A DNA stretch of 64,000 nucleotides, taken from contig JAWKZI010000012.1 in NCBI GenBank assembly GCA_041396045.1, forward strand, positions 21,448 through 85,447, read 5' to 3'. The position numbers and the translations under genes were made by a program. This DNA is from SHZI01 sp041396045 (GTDB lineage Bacteria; Pseudomonadota; Gammaproteobacteria; Steroidobacterales; GCA-2729495). The notes under the pieces were generated by a model that did no database searches, was not told where the DNA came from, and worked only from the letters and a program-made list of their open reading frames with translations. Shown one piece after another: positions 20,232 to 27,811 of the stretch (the stretch's first letter is position 1; each line of letters starts with the position of its first letter).

Positions 20232-20867
20232 ATGACGGCGCTACGCTGGATTCTGCTCATTGCGGCTCTGCTGATTTTGCTGGCGGTATTCCTCTGGTCG
20301 CGCTACCACGCCCGCCTTGTTGAATGGGCGCGGCTGGTCAGGCGTCGGCAACAGCCGGCCGTTGCAGCCCCGGCTCCGGCAAGCCGGCAGGAGCCCACGC
20401 TGCCAGCGTCATCCTCATCCCAGCCTGACCCGGTTGAGATGCCTGAAAAGATTGTGACCATACGGATACTCTGTCGGGGAGCGACACCTTTTCCCGGCGA
20501 ACAACTGATATTGGCTCTGCGAGCAGCCGGTTTGCGGCACGGTCGTTTCGGAATATTTCATATGTATCCTCCGGACAATGACTCTATGCCGGTGTTCAGT
20601 GTTGCCAGCCTTACCGAGCCCGGATCATTCGACCTCTCCCAACTGCGCACTGATGTTTATCAGGGTGTCAGTCTGTTCCTCGGGCTGCCTGGTCCGGTGG
20701 AATCCATCACGGCATTTGACGCCATGGTCGAGACGGCACGGACTATCGCCCGGGAACTGGATGGAAACCTCGTGGATGAACATGGCAGCACCATGAGCAT
20801 CCAGCGCGAACGGTACCTCCGGGAAGAGGTCATCCAGTTTCAGCACCGACAAAGTCGCCCTGGCTGA
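20232..20867 (+). CDS. zipA: Cell division protein ZipA (short form)
   Basis: A 211-residue inner-membrane protein that tethers FtsZ at the division ring. It has an N-terminal membrane anchor (WILLIAALLILLAVFLW, about residues 6-22), a short Pro/Ala/Gln/Ser linker (about 40-70), and the C-terminal FtsZ-binding domain (VTIRILCRGATPFPGEQLI, LRHGRFGIFHM, PGSFDLSQL, GVSLFLGLPGP). E. coli ZipA is 328 residues, so the difference is mainly in the P/Q-rich linker. It lies between smc and ligA, the gammaproteobacterial order. Confidence 0.92.
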   Translation: MTALRWILLIAALLILLAVFLWSRYHARLVEWARLVRRRQQPAVAAPAPASRQEPTLPASSSSQPDPVEMPEKIVTIRILCRGATPFPGEQLILALRAAGLRHGRFGIFHMYPPDNDSMPVFSVASLTEPGSFDLSQLRTDVYQGVSLFLGLPGPVESITAFDAMVETARTIARELDGNLVDEHGSTMSIQRERYLREEVIQFQHRQSRPG

Positions 20868-20887
20868 CTCGCGGCGGTAGCGCCCCA

Positions 20888-22933
20888 ATGGCTTCCGCCA
20901 AGGATAAATCGCGAAGGGCCGCCGAGCTCCGCTCAACACTGGCGGATTACAACTACCGCTACCACGTTCTGGACGATCCTTCAGTTCCTGACTCGGTTTA
21001 TGACCAGCTCTTCCAGGAGTTGCGACAGCTCGAAGCGGACGATCCCGGCCTGATTGTTCCTGATTCACCGACTCAACGTGTCGGCGCTGCGCCGGTCGCC
21101 GGATTCGCAGAGGTGCGCCATGGTGTGCCGATGCTTTCGCTGGACAATGCTTTTTCGGAAGACGAGTTACAGGCCTTTGACCGGCGCGCACGTGAACGGC
21201 TGGGGTTGGAGGCGGAGCTGCAGTACTCAGCGGAGCCCAAGCTCGACGGAGCCGCAATCAACCTGGTTTACGAAAAAGGTGAACTGGTAAAGGCGGCGAC
21301 GCGGGGCGATGGCACGACGGGCGAAGACGTTACCCATAACGTACGAACAATCCGCTCGGTGCCGCTACGAATTCGTGGTTCGCAGGTACCCGACCGGCTT
21401 GAAGTCCGCGGTGAGATTTTCATGCCTCGCGACGGTTTTCGACAACTGAATGAAACCGCGAGAAAGGCTGGCGAAAAGCTTTTCGTGAATCCCCGCAACG
21501 CTGCGGCCGGCAGCCTGCGCCAACTGGATCCACGCCTGACCGCCTCTCGCCCCCTGTCGCTGTTTGCTTATGGTATCGGCCTGATTGCCGGTGGACGGCT
21601 TCCAGCCACGCACAGTGCCATGCTCGTTCAGCTGCGCGAATGGGGCCTTCCTGTGGCGCCTGAAGCTACCGTAGCCACTGGTGTAGCCGGATGTATTGCC
21701 TACCATCAGCAGATGCTGCAGAAGCGTTCTGAACTGCGCTACGACACAGATGGCGTTGTGTTCAAGGTCGATGATCTGTCCCTGCAGGCTGAGCTGGGCA
21801 CCGTCGCTCGATCGCCACGGTGGGCAATCGCATACAAGTTTCCAGCCGAGGAGCAACTTACGCGGGTTGAAGCTGTTGAATTTCAGGTTGGCCGTACCGG
21901 AGTCCTGACACCAGTGGCTCGGCTGGAGCCGGTGTTTGTAGGCGGCGTCACTGTAAGCAATGCCACGCTTCACAACCTTGGCGAGGTCCATCGCAAAGAC
22001 ATACGACCTGGCGACACGGTTATTGTCCGCCGTGCAGGTGATGTGATTCCGGAGATCGTGGCCGTGGTCATGGACCGTCGTTTACCTGAATCTCTTCCGG
22101 TTGTAGCGCCCAGTTGCTGCCCAATCTGCGGTTCCGCAGTCTCTATAGTTGAAGGTGAAGTGGCTATTCGCTGTAGCGGAGGCCTCGTTTGCCCGGCCCA
22201 ACGAAAGGAATCACTGCTTCATTTTGCGTCCCGGCGGGCATTGAATATCGATGGCCTCGGCAGTCAGCTTATTGAACAACTTGTGGATCCGTCCCGTGAC
22301 GGTGGGGCGTTGGTGGCTGATCCAGGTGATCTCTACTTGTTATCGCCGGATCAGCTGGCGCAGCTCACCCGGATGGGCGAGCGTTCTGCAGCCCGGCTGT
22401 TTGCCGCGATAGAGAAGAGTAAATCCACAACTCTCGCGCGTTTTCTGCATGCACTTGGCATCCCGGAAGTTGGTGAAGCCACCAGTCAGAATCTTGCCCG
22501 ATATTTCCGGAATCTGGATGCCCTCATGGAGGCTACGGAGGAGCAACTGGTGGAAGTCGAAGATGTAGGCCCGATCATGGCGAAACACATTCTCGACTTC
22601 TTTCGCGAACCGCATAATCGCGATGTCATCCGGCAGCTGCAGAAGGCTGGCGTGCATTGGGACGAGTCGGAGCCCACCGAATCGCGGGGCAACCTCCCAC
22701 TTAAAGGCAAGAACTTTGTTGTTACCGGGACGCTGACCAGCATGACCAGGGACGAGGCCAAAGCACGGATACAGGCCCTTGGCGGCAAGGCAACCGGAAG
22801 CGTCACCGGCAAGACTGATTTCCTGGTGGCCGGTGAAAATCCTGGCTCCAAGTTGGCCAAGGCAAAGTCACTGGACGTCGAAATCCTGGACGAAGACGCC
22901 TTTCAGTCGCTATTACAGCGGCAGTGGCGCTAA
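20888..22933 (+). CDS. ligA: NAD-dependent DNA ligase LigA
   Basis: A 681-residue enzyme sealing nicks during replication and repair. The adenylation lysine lies in AEPKLDGAAINLVYEKG at about residue 118. The OB domain (GRTGVLTPVARLEPV), a four-cysteine zinc region (CCPICGS ... RCSGGLVCPAQ), helix-hairpin-helix repeats and a C-terminal BRCT domain (FVVTGTLTSMTRDEA) follow in normal order. The ATG at 20888 is 20 bases after the zipA stop. The frame is clean. Confidence 0.98.
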   Translation: MASAKDKSRRAAELRSTLADYNYRYHVLDDPSVPDSVYDQLFQELRQLEADDPGLIVPDSPTQRVGAAPVAGFAEVRHGVPMLSLDNAFSEDELQAFDRRARERLGLEAELQYSAEPKLDGAAINLVYEKGELVKAATRGDGTTGEDVTHNVRTIRSVPLRIRGSQVPDRLEVRGEIFMPRDGFRQLNETARKAGEKLFVNPRNAAAGSLRQLDPRLTASRPLSLFAYGIGLIAGGRLPATHSAMLVQLREWGLPVAPEATVATGVAGCIAYHQQMLQKRSELRYDTDGVVFKVDDLSLQAELGTVARSPRWAIAYKFPAEEQLTRVEAVEFQVGRTGVLTPVARLEPVFVGGVTVSNATLHNLGEVHRKDIRPGDTVIVRRAGDVIPEIVAVVMDRRLPESLPVVAPSCCPICGSAVSIVEGEVAIRCSGGLVCPAQRKESLLHFASRRALNIDGLGSQLIEQLVDPSRDGGALVADPGDLYLLSPDQLAQLTRMGERSAARLFAAIEKSKSTTLARFLHALGIPEVGEATSQNLARYFRNLDALMEATEEQLVEVEDVGPIMAKHILDFFREPHNRDVIRQLQKAGVHWDESEPTESRGNLPLKGKNFVVTGTLTSMTRDEAKARIQALGGKATGSVTGKTDFLVAGENPGSKLAKAKSLDVEILDEDAFQSLLQRQWR

Positions 22934-22975
22934 TGCGCACAAGACCGGACGAGCTTCAGCGCCGACATTATCGCG

Positions 22976-23012
22976 TTGACCAAGGCTCGGGGGCCTGCCT
23001 ATAGTAAGTTTA
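22976..23012 (+). promoter_or_regulatory. Strong promoter giving a probably leaderless mRNA
   Basis: TTGACC (22976-22981) and TATAGT (23000-23005) are separated by 18 bases, a near-consensus sigma70 promoter in the 78-base gap after ligA. The predicted transcription start, about seven bases after the -10 box, coincides with the ATG at 23012. No Shine-Dalgarno sequence fits between the -10 box and that ATG. A longer open frame from the TTG at 22976 would begin on the -35 box itself. Confidence 0.65.
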
Positions 23013-23830
23013 TGAGCTTGAAAGTAAGCGAAACAGTTTTTGCGGTAATACTGGCGACCATTCGCCCCATAGTTTCAATGTTGATTCGATTTGGCATCTC
23101 GTATCAGGATTTTGACCGCGTAGTCCGGGCTGCGTTTGTAGACGCGGCGACCAACCTTGGGGCGACTGGTTCTCGACAGCCGAACGTATCCAAGATTGCC
23201 CTAACGACGGGATTGAGCCGCAAAGTGGTGCGTCAAGTTCAAGAGCAAGCGTTAGGCACCACGCTGCCTAGCCCAGAGATTCGCAGCTTGCCTGCTGAGG
23301 TACTAAATGTTTGGTACACCAATGGTAGATTCTCAAAGCAGGCTGGAGTGCCGCGAGAGTTGGCTTGGGATACTGGGCCGGGATCATTTTGTGATTTGGT
23401 TAAGAGTTGCACAGCAAGTATTTCGCCAACAGTGATGCGAAGCGAACTTATGCGGGTTGGCGCGATCTCGGAATCAAAAGATGGATTGCTATGTGCATTG
23501 AGGCGCTCTTTTGTTCCAAGTACCAATGAGGAGCGCCTCATTCAGGGATTGCAGTATGGAATTCGCCCTTTGGCAATGACGGTTGCTCACAATACAAGCC
23601 CTGTCGAAGGCCAAGACCTTCGCTTTCAACGTATTGTCTGGAATTACTGTGTGGCAAAGCCTCGCCGAGGAGCGATGGACGCACTAGTGACTAAGCGACT
23701 TGAAGAATTTTCCCAAGAAATCGACGACCTAATTTCTGAGGCAGGTAGCGATTCAAACAGAGAAGATAGCTCGGTATTTGGTGTTGGGTTGTATCATTTT
23801 GAAGATGATCCAACCGATATAGCGAGCTAG
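23012..23830 (+). CDS. DUF6502-family-like protein, copy 1
   Basis: A 272-residue protein without a known function. The N-terminus (ILATIRPIVSMLIRFGISYQDFDRVVRAAFVDAA) and a helix-turn-helix-like segment (VSKIALTTGLSRKVVRQVQEQ, about residues 55-75) match the family pattern 'LRPLV.LLLR.GVSY.EF' I associate with DUF6502. The C-terminus ends FGVGLYHFEDD, which parallels TGLGIYHYVDD in the second copy at 24931-25749; both proteins are exactly 272 residues. Sampled lines are 45-47% GC against ~60% or more in ligA, hinting at transfer. It converges on the repeat-protein gene. A regulatory role is possible from the HTH-like segment; that is inference. Confidence 0.75.
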   Translation: MSLKVSETVFAVILATIRPIVSMLIRFGISYQDFDRVVRAAFVDAATNLGATGSRQPNVSKIALTTGLSRKVVRQVQEQALGTTLPSPEIRSLPAEVLNVWYTNGRFSKQAGVPRELAWDTGPGSFCDLVKSCTASISPTVMRSELMRVGAISESKDGLLCALRRSFVPSTNEERLIQGLQYGIRPLAMTVAHNTSPVEGQDLRFQRIVWNYCVAKPRRGAMDALVTKRLEEFSQEIDDLISEAGSDSNREDSSVFGVGLYHFEDDPTDIAS

Positions 23831-23859
23831 AGTCGCGCCAATGCCAATAATTCTAAAGC

Positions 23860-23893
23860 CGGAGTTGGTGAGGCTTTTGCCCCACCAACTCCG
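23860..23893. terminator. Hairpin between convergent genes
   Basis: An 11-base-pair stem CGGAGTTGGTG / CACCAACTCCG (23860-23870 and 23883-23893) with a 12-base loop in the ~100-base gap between two convergent genes. There is no clean T-run on either side, so its efficiency as a terminator is uncertain. Confidence 0.5.
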
Positions 23894-23931
23894 ATGTATC
23901 AAATTGGTATTATTCCACTCTACTTTAGTAT

Positions 23932-24882
23932 CTAGCGAGCGCCGGAGCCGTGGATACCTCTAACCCCAGAGCCATGAATGCCTTTGACTCCTGAGCCGTG
24001 AATTCCCTTTACCCCGGAACCGTGGATACCTCTAACGCCGGAGCCATGAATTCCTTTTACCCCGGAACCATGAATGCCTCTAACGCCGGAGCCATGGATG
24101 CCTTTGACGCCTGAGCCATGAATGCCTCTAACGCCGGAGCCATGGATGCCTTTGACGCCTGAGCCATGAATTCCGGCAACCTTCGAGGCACCATCAGTAG
24201 AAGTACTCATCGAATCAAGGCCGGAATATTCCGTAACAACGGCATTGGCAGCCCCCGACTGCATGGCGACTAGTTCGACCATATTACCCGTAGTCGGGAG
24301 TTCACCCTGGTTGGCGGAGTTGAGATCCAGTCTCATGCCACCGAGATAGGCGATACCTTGGGTGCTGTCGACGAGATCGAGAGAGCCGCGGATGAACAGC
24401 GGCATGGTTCCCGGCTTCGCATCATTGCTGAGTCGAATAATGTGCGTAGCTAGGTTTTCACCACCGCCGAATGAATCACCGGCTACGGCGACATAGCTTC
24501 CAGTGTGGAGATACCAAGGCAGATTTTCGGTATTGAGCACGGCGTCGATATCACGTGGGGCATCAAGAATTCTAGCGGCTTCATCTAGAACGAGATGTTG
24601 CCCCGAAACTGTAAGCTCGCCGGTTTTCTTGTTCCAACTCTCTAAGTGTCCGATGACTAGCAGGGCAGGGGCTGCTTCGGTAACTGTATCGGTAGCCATC
24701 GTCAGGCCGGGGGATTCCCATGCTGATAGGTTGCTGGCGGAGGTATCCAAGACCAGCGTTCCGTCGATGGCCTGCCCGGCAACATGAATACCGGGAGCGC
24801 CGCCCCCCACGTCAGCAATGGCTATGGAATTACTTAACAGCAATGTGCCTGCGAGCGACAACACTTTTCCAACTGCATTCAT
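23932..24882 (-). CDS. Secreted protein with tandem DUF5666-like modules and ten GIHGSG octapeptides
   Basis: A 316-residue protein. A signal peptide is clear: MNAVGKVLSLAGTLLLSNSIAIA. Two OB-like beta modules follow, the first around VIGHLESWNKKTGELTVSGQ to GSYVAVAGDSFGG, the second around FIRGSLDLVDSTQGIAYLGG to NMVELVAM; both resemble DUF5666 repeats ('G.v.s.d...G.ltv.Gq'). The C-terminus is ten perfect-length octapeptides GIHGSGV(K/R), the last GIHGSGAR, then the stop. I start at ATG 24882 with GGGGGA upstream. It lies 48 bases after the DUF6502-like gene at 24931 on the same strand, so the two are probably cotranscribed. Function unknown; the His/Gly-rich basic tail could bind metal or an anionic surface. 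Confidence 0.8.
   Translation of the reverse strand: MNAVGKVLSLAGTLLLSNSIAIADVGGGAPGIHVAGQAIDGTLVLDTSASNLSAWESPGLTMATDTVTEAAPALLVIGHLESWNKKTGELTVSGQHLVLDEAARILDAPRDIDAVLNTENLPWYLHTGSYVAVAGDSFGGGENLATHIIRLSNDAKPGTMPLFIRGSLDLVDSTQGIAYLGGMRLDLNSANQGELPTTGNMVELVAMQSGAANAVVTEYSGLDSMSTSTDGASKVAGIHGSGVKGIHGSGVRGIHGSGVKGIHGSGVRGIHGSGVKGIHGSGVRGIHGSGVKGIHGSGVKGIHGSGVRGIHGSGAR
23935..24174 (-). repeat. Ten 24-bp tandem repeats encoding GIHGSGV(K/R)
   Basis: Ten in-frame 24-base units fill 240 bases and code for the C-terminal octapeptides. From the N-terminal side the eighth residue runs K,R,K,R,K,R,K,K,R,R. Most differences between units are silent third-position changes. Positions 24070-24117 and 24118-24165 are identical 48-base blocks, showing a recent duplication of a two-unit (K+R) block. 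Confidence 0.95.
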
Positions 24883-24930
24883 ACACACGTCCCCCAATTT
24901 GTAGCGACTCTATTCATAAGTAAAAAATAT

Positions 24931-25749
24931 TTAGTTCTTGTCCAAGTCATCTACGTAGTGGTAGATGCCAAGCCCTGTATGTACAACGACATCGTTTCGT
25001 TCAGGTTCAGGTCGGTCCCGACCCGATATCCAGTTATCAATCTCCTCAAGCAAACGTTGCCCGCGCGCTTGAATGAAACTCGACAATGCCGGCAGGTCTT
25101 CCTGCTTGAGCCCATAGTCAGCAACAACAGTTCGCTCGAACAGTCGGCTTGCGGGATCACGTTCTTGGCGATTGAAATCAACGGTGTCGACCAATCGAGC
25201 GACTGCCTGTCCAATTCGCTCCACGCTATCGATGTTCTCGGCGCTGGGGAGATAAGCGCGGGTCAGGACAGTCAGCCAGCCGTCTTCTGCCTGCTTGACA
25301 GCCCCGACTGCAAGCATTCGTCGCAACAACTGAGCGGGTTCGCCACCCAGGCAATACCTATGTACAAGTTTCTGGAAGGACGGCCTGTCGCTATGCTCAA
25401 ACGGCAGCTCCAGCGGCAATCCGTACGGCCCGGTAAATTCAACGTCGGTATGCCATCCACCAAGCAATGCAGCCATATGAGTGAGCGTGGAGTCGACTGT
25501 CACATGGTCTGCTGCGGCCAGAACGTCGCCGACTTCCCGTTGTGACAGGCCGGTCCGAATCGCCAATTGGGCGATCGGCACCGTTGCCGTCGTATCGGAG
25601 TAGCCTTGTGCAGCAGTAACCACAAACACCCGCTTTGCCGTATCGGCGAACTCCGTGTAAGAGACGCCATTGCGTAACAGGATCTGAACTAGAGGCCTCA
25701 GAAGCCGTGCATACGCCGCCAGCAGCGCTGCTTTAAGGTCGGCTTCCAT
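24931..25749 (-). CDS. DUF6502-family-like protein, copy 2
   Basis: A 272-residue protein of the same architecture and length as the gene at 23012. N-terminus: YARLLRPLVQILLRNGVSYTEF and AKRVFVVTAA; HTH-like segment IAQLAIRTGLSQREVGDVLAAAD; C-terminus TGLGIYHYVDDLDKN. Overall residue identity to copy 1 is modest, so they are diverged paralogues rather than a recent duplication. A sampled 60-base line is 55% GC, close to the local average and higher than copy 1. It is the first gene of a minus-strand pair with the octapeptide-repeat protein. No catalytic motif is visible. Confidence 0.78.
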   Translation of the reverse strand: MEADLKAALLAAYARLLRPLVQILLRNGVSYTEFADTAKRVFVVTAAQGYSDTTATVPIAQLAIRTGLSQREVGDVLAAADHVTVDSTLTHMAALLGGWHTDVEFTGPYGLPLELPFEHSDRPSFQKLVHRYCLGGEPAQLLRRMLAVGAVKQAEDGWLTVLTRAYLPSAENIDSVERIGQAVARLVDTVDFNRQERDPASRLFERTVVADYGLKQEDLPALSSFIQARGQRLLEEIDNWISGRDRPEPERNDVVVHTGLGIYHYVDDLDKN

Positions 25750-25775
25750 AATCCTTCGATTTCGTTATGTGAAAG

Positions 25776-25814
25776 AGGTTAAGGTCAAAGTTATGTTGCG
25801 TCAAGCGAAGTCAA
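25776..25814 (-). promoter_or_regulatory. Candidate promoter/operator with three TTGAC repeats
   Basis: On the minus strand TTGAC occurs three times upstream of the ATG at 25749 (plus-strand GTCAA at 25784-25788, 25800-25804 and 25810-25814), with start-to-start spacings of 16 and 10 bases. One (TTGACG) stands 17 bases from a weak -10 TAACCT. The rest of the ~190-base gap to bolA shows no gene. Confidence 0.35.
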
Positions 25815-25939
25815 GGGCGTAAAGCACACTTTTTAATAAGAAATTGACCGACCAGTACCGGCGTTTTGTAAAGTGTACCGACAGGTGGGCAGGCCAAACA
25901 GACCCGGGGAAGGTGGGTCCAACGGGAGGGGCTGGTGAC

Positions 25940-26186
25940 TCAGGATCCGGCAGGGAGTCCGGCGGAGATTCTCAGTGCGTGAATATCGGTGACCATGAGG
26001 TCGCCAAGAGCCTCATAGACCAGACGGTGTCTGGCGATCTGACCGAGGCCCCGAAACTTGCCGGAGACGATCCGAACGTGGAAGTGGCCCCGGCCATCGC
26101 GCGCCCCTTCGTGCCCGACGTGCAGGTGGCCTTCGTCGGTAACCTCCAGGACGGCCGGGGTTAGTGCCGCTTCCAGTCTGGTGCAT
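25940..26186 (-). CDS. bolA: BolA-family protein (start region frameshifted or uncertain)
   Basis: A small stress/iron-sulfur associated protein of about 80 residues. The clear part is LEVTDEGHLHVGHEGARDGRG, HFHVRIVSGKFRGLGQIARHR and LVYEALGDLMVTDIHALRIS, which matches BolA including the conserved histidine. The stop is at 25940-25942. The core frame has no start codon upstream; an ATG at 26186 is out of frame by one base, so an indel near the start is likely. It follows yciI and yciB on the same strand, an arrangement seen in other gammaproteobacteria. Confidence 0.75.
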
Positions 26187-26517
26187 CGCTGACGCGCGTG
26201 GCTGCTTTGGCTTCTGTCACGGCCTTACCTGTACAAATGGCTTGACCTCGACCTTGTGCCATACCGCACCCAGAATATAAGGATCGAGTCTGCCCAGGAC
26301 TCTGCATCGAGCAGGCTCGGAAAACTCGGCGACGATCAGACTGTGCCGCCATAGCCGGCTTCTCCGGTTCGTTGGTATCCAGGCGGGGATGAGGGCCAGC
26401 CAATACCAGCCGTCCCTGATCCTGCAGTTCTACGATGCGTGCGAGGTGTGCGGCTCGGCTGGCAACACGCCCGGCGAGGCTGTTGGGAACATCAAATCCG
26501 GATATGGCGTAGAGCAT
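26161..26517 (-). CDS. yciI: YciI-like protein (frameshifted)
   Basis: Intended product about 100-118 residues of the YciI/muconolactone-isomerase-like fold, function not established. The N-terminal frame gives MLYAISGFDVPNSLAGRVAS, RAAHLARIVELQDQGRLVLAGPHP. The middle then continues in other frames (SLIVAEF, then DPYILGAVWHKVEVKPFVQ), requiring at least two indels. The ATG at 26517 overlaps the yciB stop. The YciB-YciI-BolA neighbourhood supports the call. Confidence 0.72.
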   Translation of the reverse strand: MLYAISGFDVPNSLAGRVASRAAHLARIVELQDQGRLVLAGPHPRLDTNEPEKPAMAAQSDRRRVFRACSMQSPGQTRSLYSGCGMAQGRGQAICTGKAVTEAKAATRVSDAPDWKRH

Positions 26518-27066
26518 CAAGATTCTTCCACTGATCGTCGGTTGATCCAGATTCCCTGGACGATGGCGAACACCACAGTCATTCTAGTCAGGCCGAAGAG
26601 CTTCTTGAAGTTGACCCAGGTGGTTTCGGAGAAACTATAGGCCACGTAGATATTGGCGGCCCCGGCGAGCATAAAAAATCCTACCCACATGAGATTCAGC
26701 CGCTGCCAATCTGCCGGCTGCAACCGAAATTCGCCTTTGCCAACTGAATCCAGAATGCGTTGCGCGATCGGGCGATTGCCGACGTATTGGCTGCCGAGGA
26801 AAACGACCGCAAATACCCAGTTGAGGACAGTTGGCTTCCCACTTGAAAACAGGTCGTTGTTCAGCAACAGGCTGATGCCACCCAGCCCGACGATCAGTGC
26901 AGCAGAAGCCAGCAACATGTTGCCAACCTTGCGCTTGACCAGCCAGGTAATCAGGGACTTGCAGCGTAATAGCCACCATGATCACCAGGATGGCGGTATG
27001 CATGTCGGCGAGCCAGTAAGCCACCCCGAAAGCCAGCAGGGGCAGGAGGTCAACGAAGGTCTGCAT
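26517..27066 (-). CDS. yciB: Inner-membrane septation protein YciB (one frameshift)
   Basis: A polytopic membrane protein (former IspZ) linked to cell-envelope integrity and septation. The first frame gives MQTFVDLLPLLAFGVAYWLADMHTAIL and VIMVAITLQV. After a shift near 26955 the second frame gives GNMLLASAALIVGLGGISLL, KPTVLNWVFAVVFLGSQYVG, NRPIAQRILD and WQRLNLMWVGFFMLAGAANIYV. These are standard YciB motifs and the joined length (~182) is normal. It heads the minus-strand yciB-yciI-bolA group and is divergent from yciO. Confidence 0.87.
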
Positions 27067-27151
27067 GTTTCTCGATCAACGACGACAGTCTGCGCATCAT
27101 ACGAAAATCAATGTGGAACAACCTGTGGAATTGAGTGGCCAGAATAGCGGT

Positions 27152-27775
27152 ATGACGCAACTACTCGAGAGATCCACCCAAAGAACCCGCAGCCAAGGCT
27201 GATCCAGCAAGCGGTCGAGATTCTGCAGGCCGGCGGCCTTATCGTTTACCCGACCGATTCCAGTTATGCCTTTGGCTGGTGCCTGGGCAACCAGACGCAG
27301 CGCAACGTCTGCAACACATTCGACAGACCGGCAAGGACCATAACTTCACGCTGGTTTGTCGCGATCTGTCCGAAATCGCCACTTACGCACGGATCGAAAA
27401 CTGGTGCTACCGACTGCTGCGAGCCCGTACGCCGGGTCCTTATACCTTCATATTGCAGGCCACACGAGAACTGCCGCGACGTCTGCAGAACCCAAAGCGA
27501 CAGACAATAGGGATACGTGTCCCGGATCATCCCGTGCCGCTTGCGCTGCCGGGGTGCCCTCGGTGAGCTGACTGGCGAGTTCCACCCTCTTGTTGCCTGG
27601 CGAGGAATTACCGTTATCCGATCCCGATGATATTGCCGCAGCACTGACGGGCAGGGTGGAACTGATCATCGACTCAGGTGGGTGCGGGATGGAACCCACG
27701 ACGGTGGCTGACGTAACGTGATTATCCGGTGATTGCTCCTGTCAGGGCCGTGGTGATACCACCGGCATCGTATAG
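27152..27775 (+). CDS. yciO: YciO/Sua5-YrdC-family protein (several frameshifts)
   Basis: Intended product about 206 residues. The pieces in order are IHPKNPQPRLIQQAVEIL, QAGGLIVYPTDSSYAFGW, DHNFTLVCRDLSEIATYARI, RTPGPYTFILQATRELPRRL, PKRQTIGIRVPDHP, ELIIDSGGCGMEPTTVADV and GRGDTTGIV. They match YciO, a relative of the threonylcarbamoyl-AMP synthase TsaC, and lie in at least three frames. The ATG at 27152 is taken because MTQLLE then IHPKNPQ resembles YciO starts. The adjacent M50 protease, scpA and scpB form its usual neighbourhood. Confidence 0.82.
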
Positions 27776-27811
27776 GAGGTCTGCAGAGCGACCAGCCCGT
27801 ATACTCCACCG

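Noticed and set aside
23935..24174. The regular 24-bp repeats as a possible CRISPR array
   Set aside because: There are no unique spacers; the units are contiguous and in frame with a coding sequence that has a signal peptide, and variation is mostly at silent positions.
25844..26164. A 106-codon plus-strand open frame
   Set aside because: It is antisense to the bolA core, which is clearly conserved on the minus strand.
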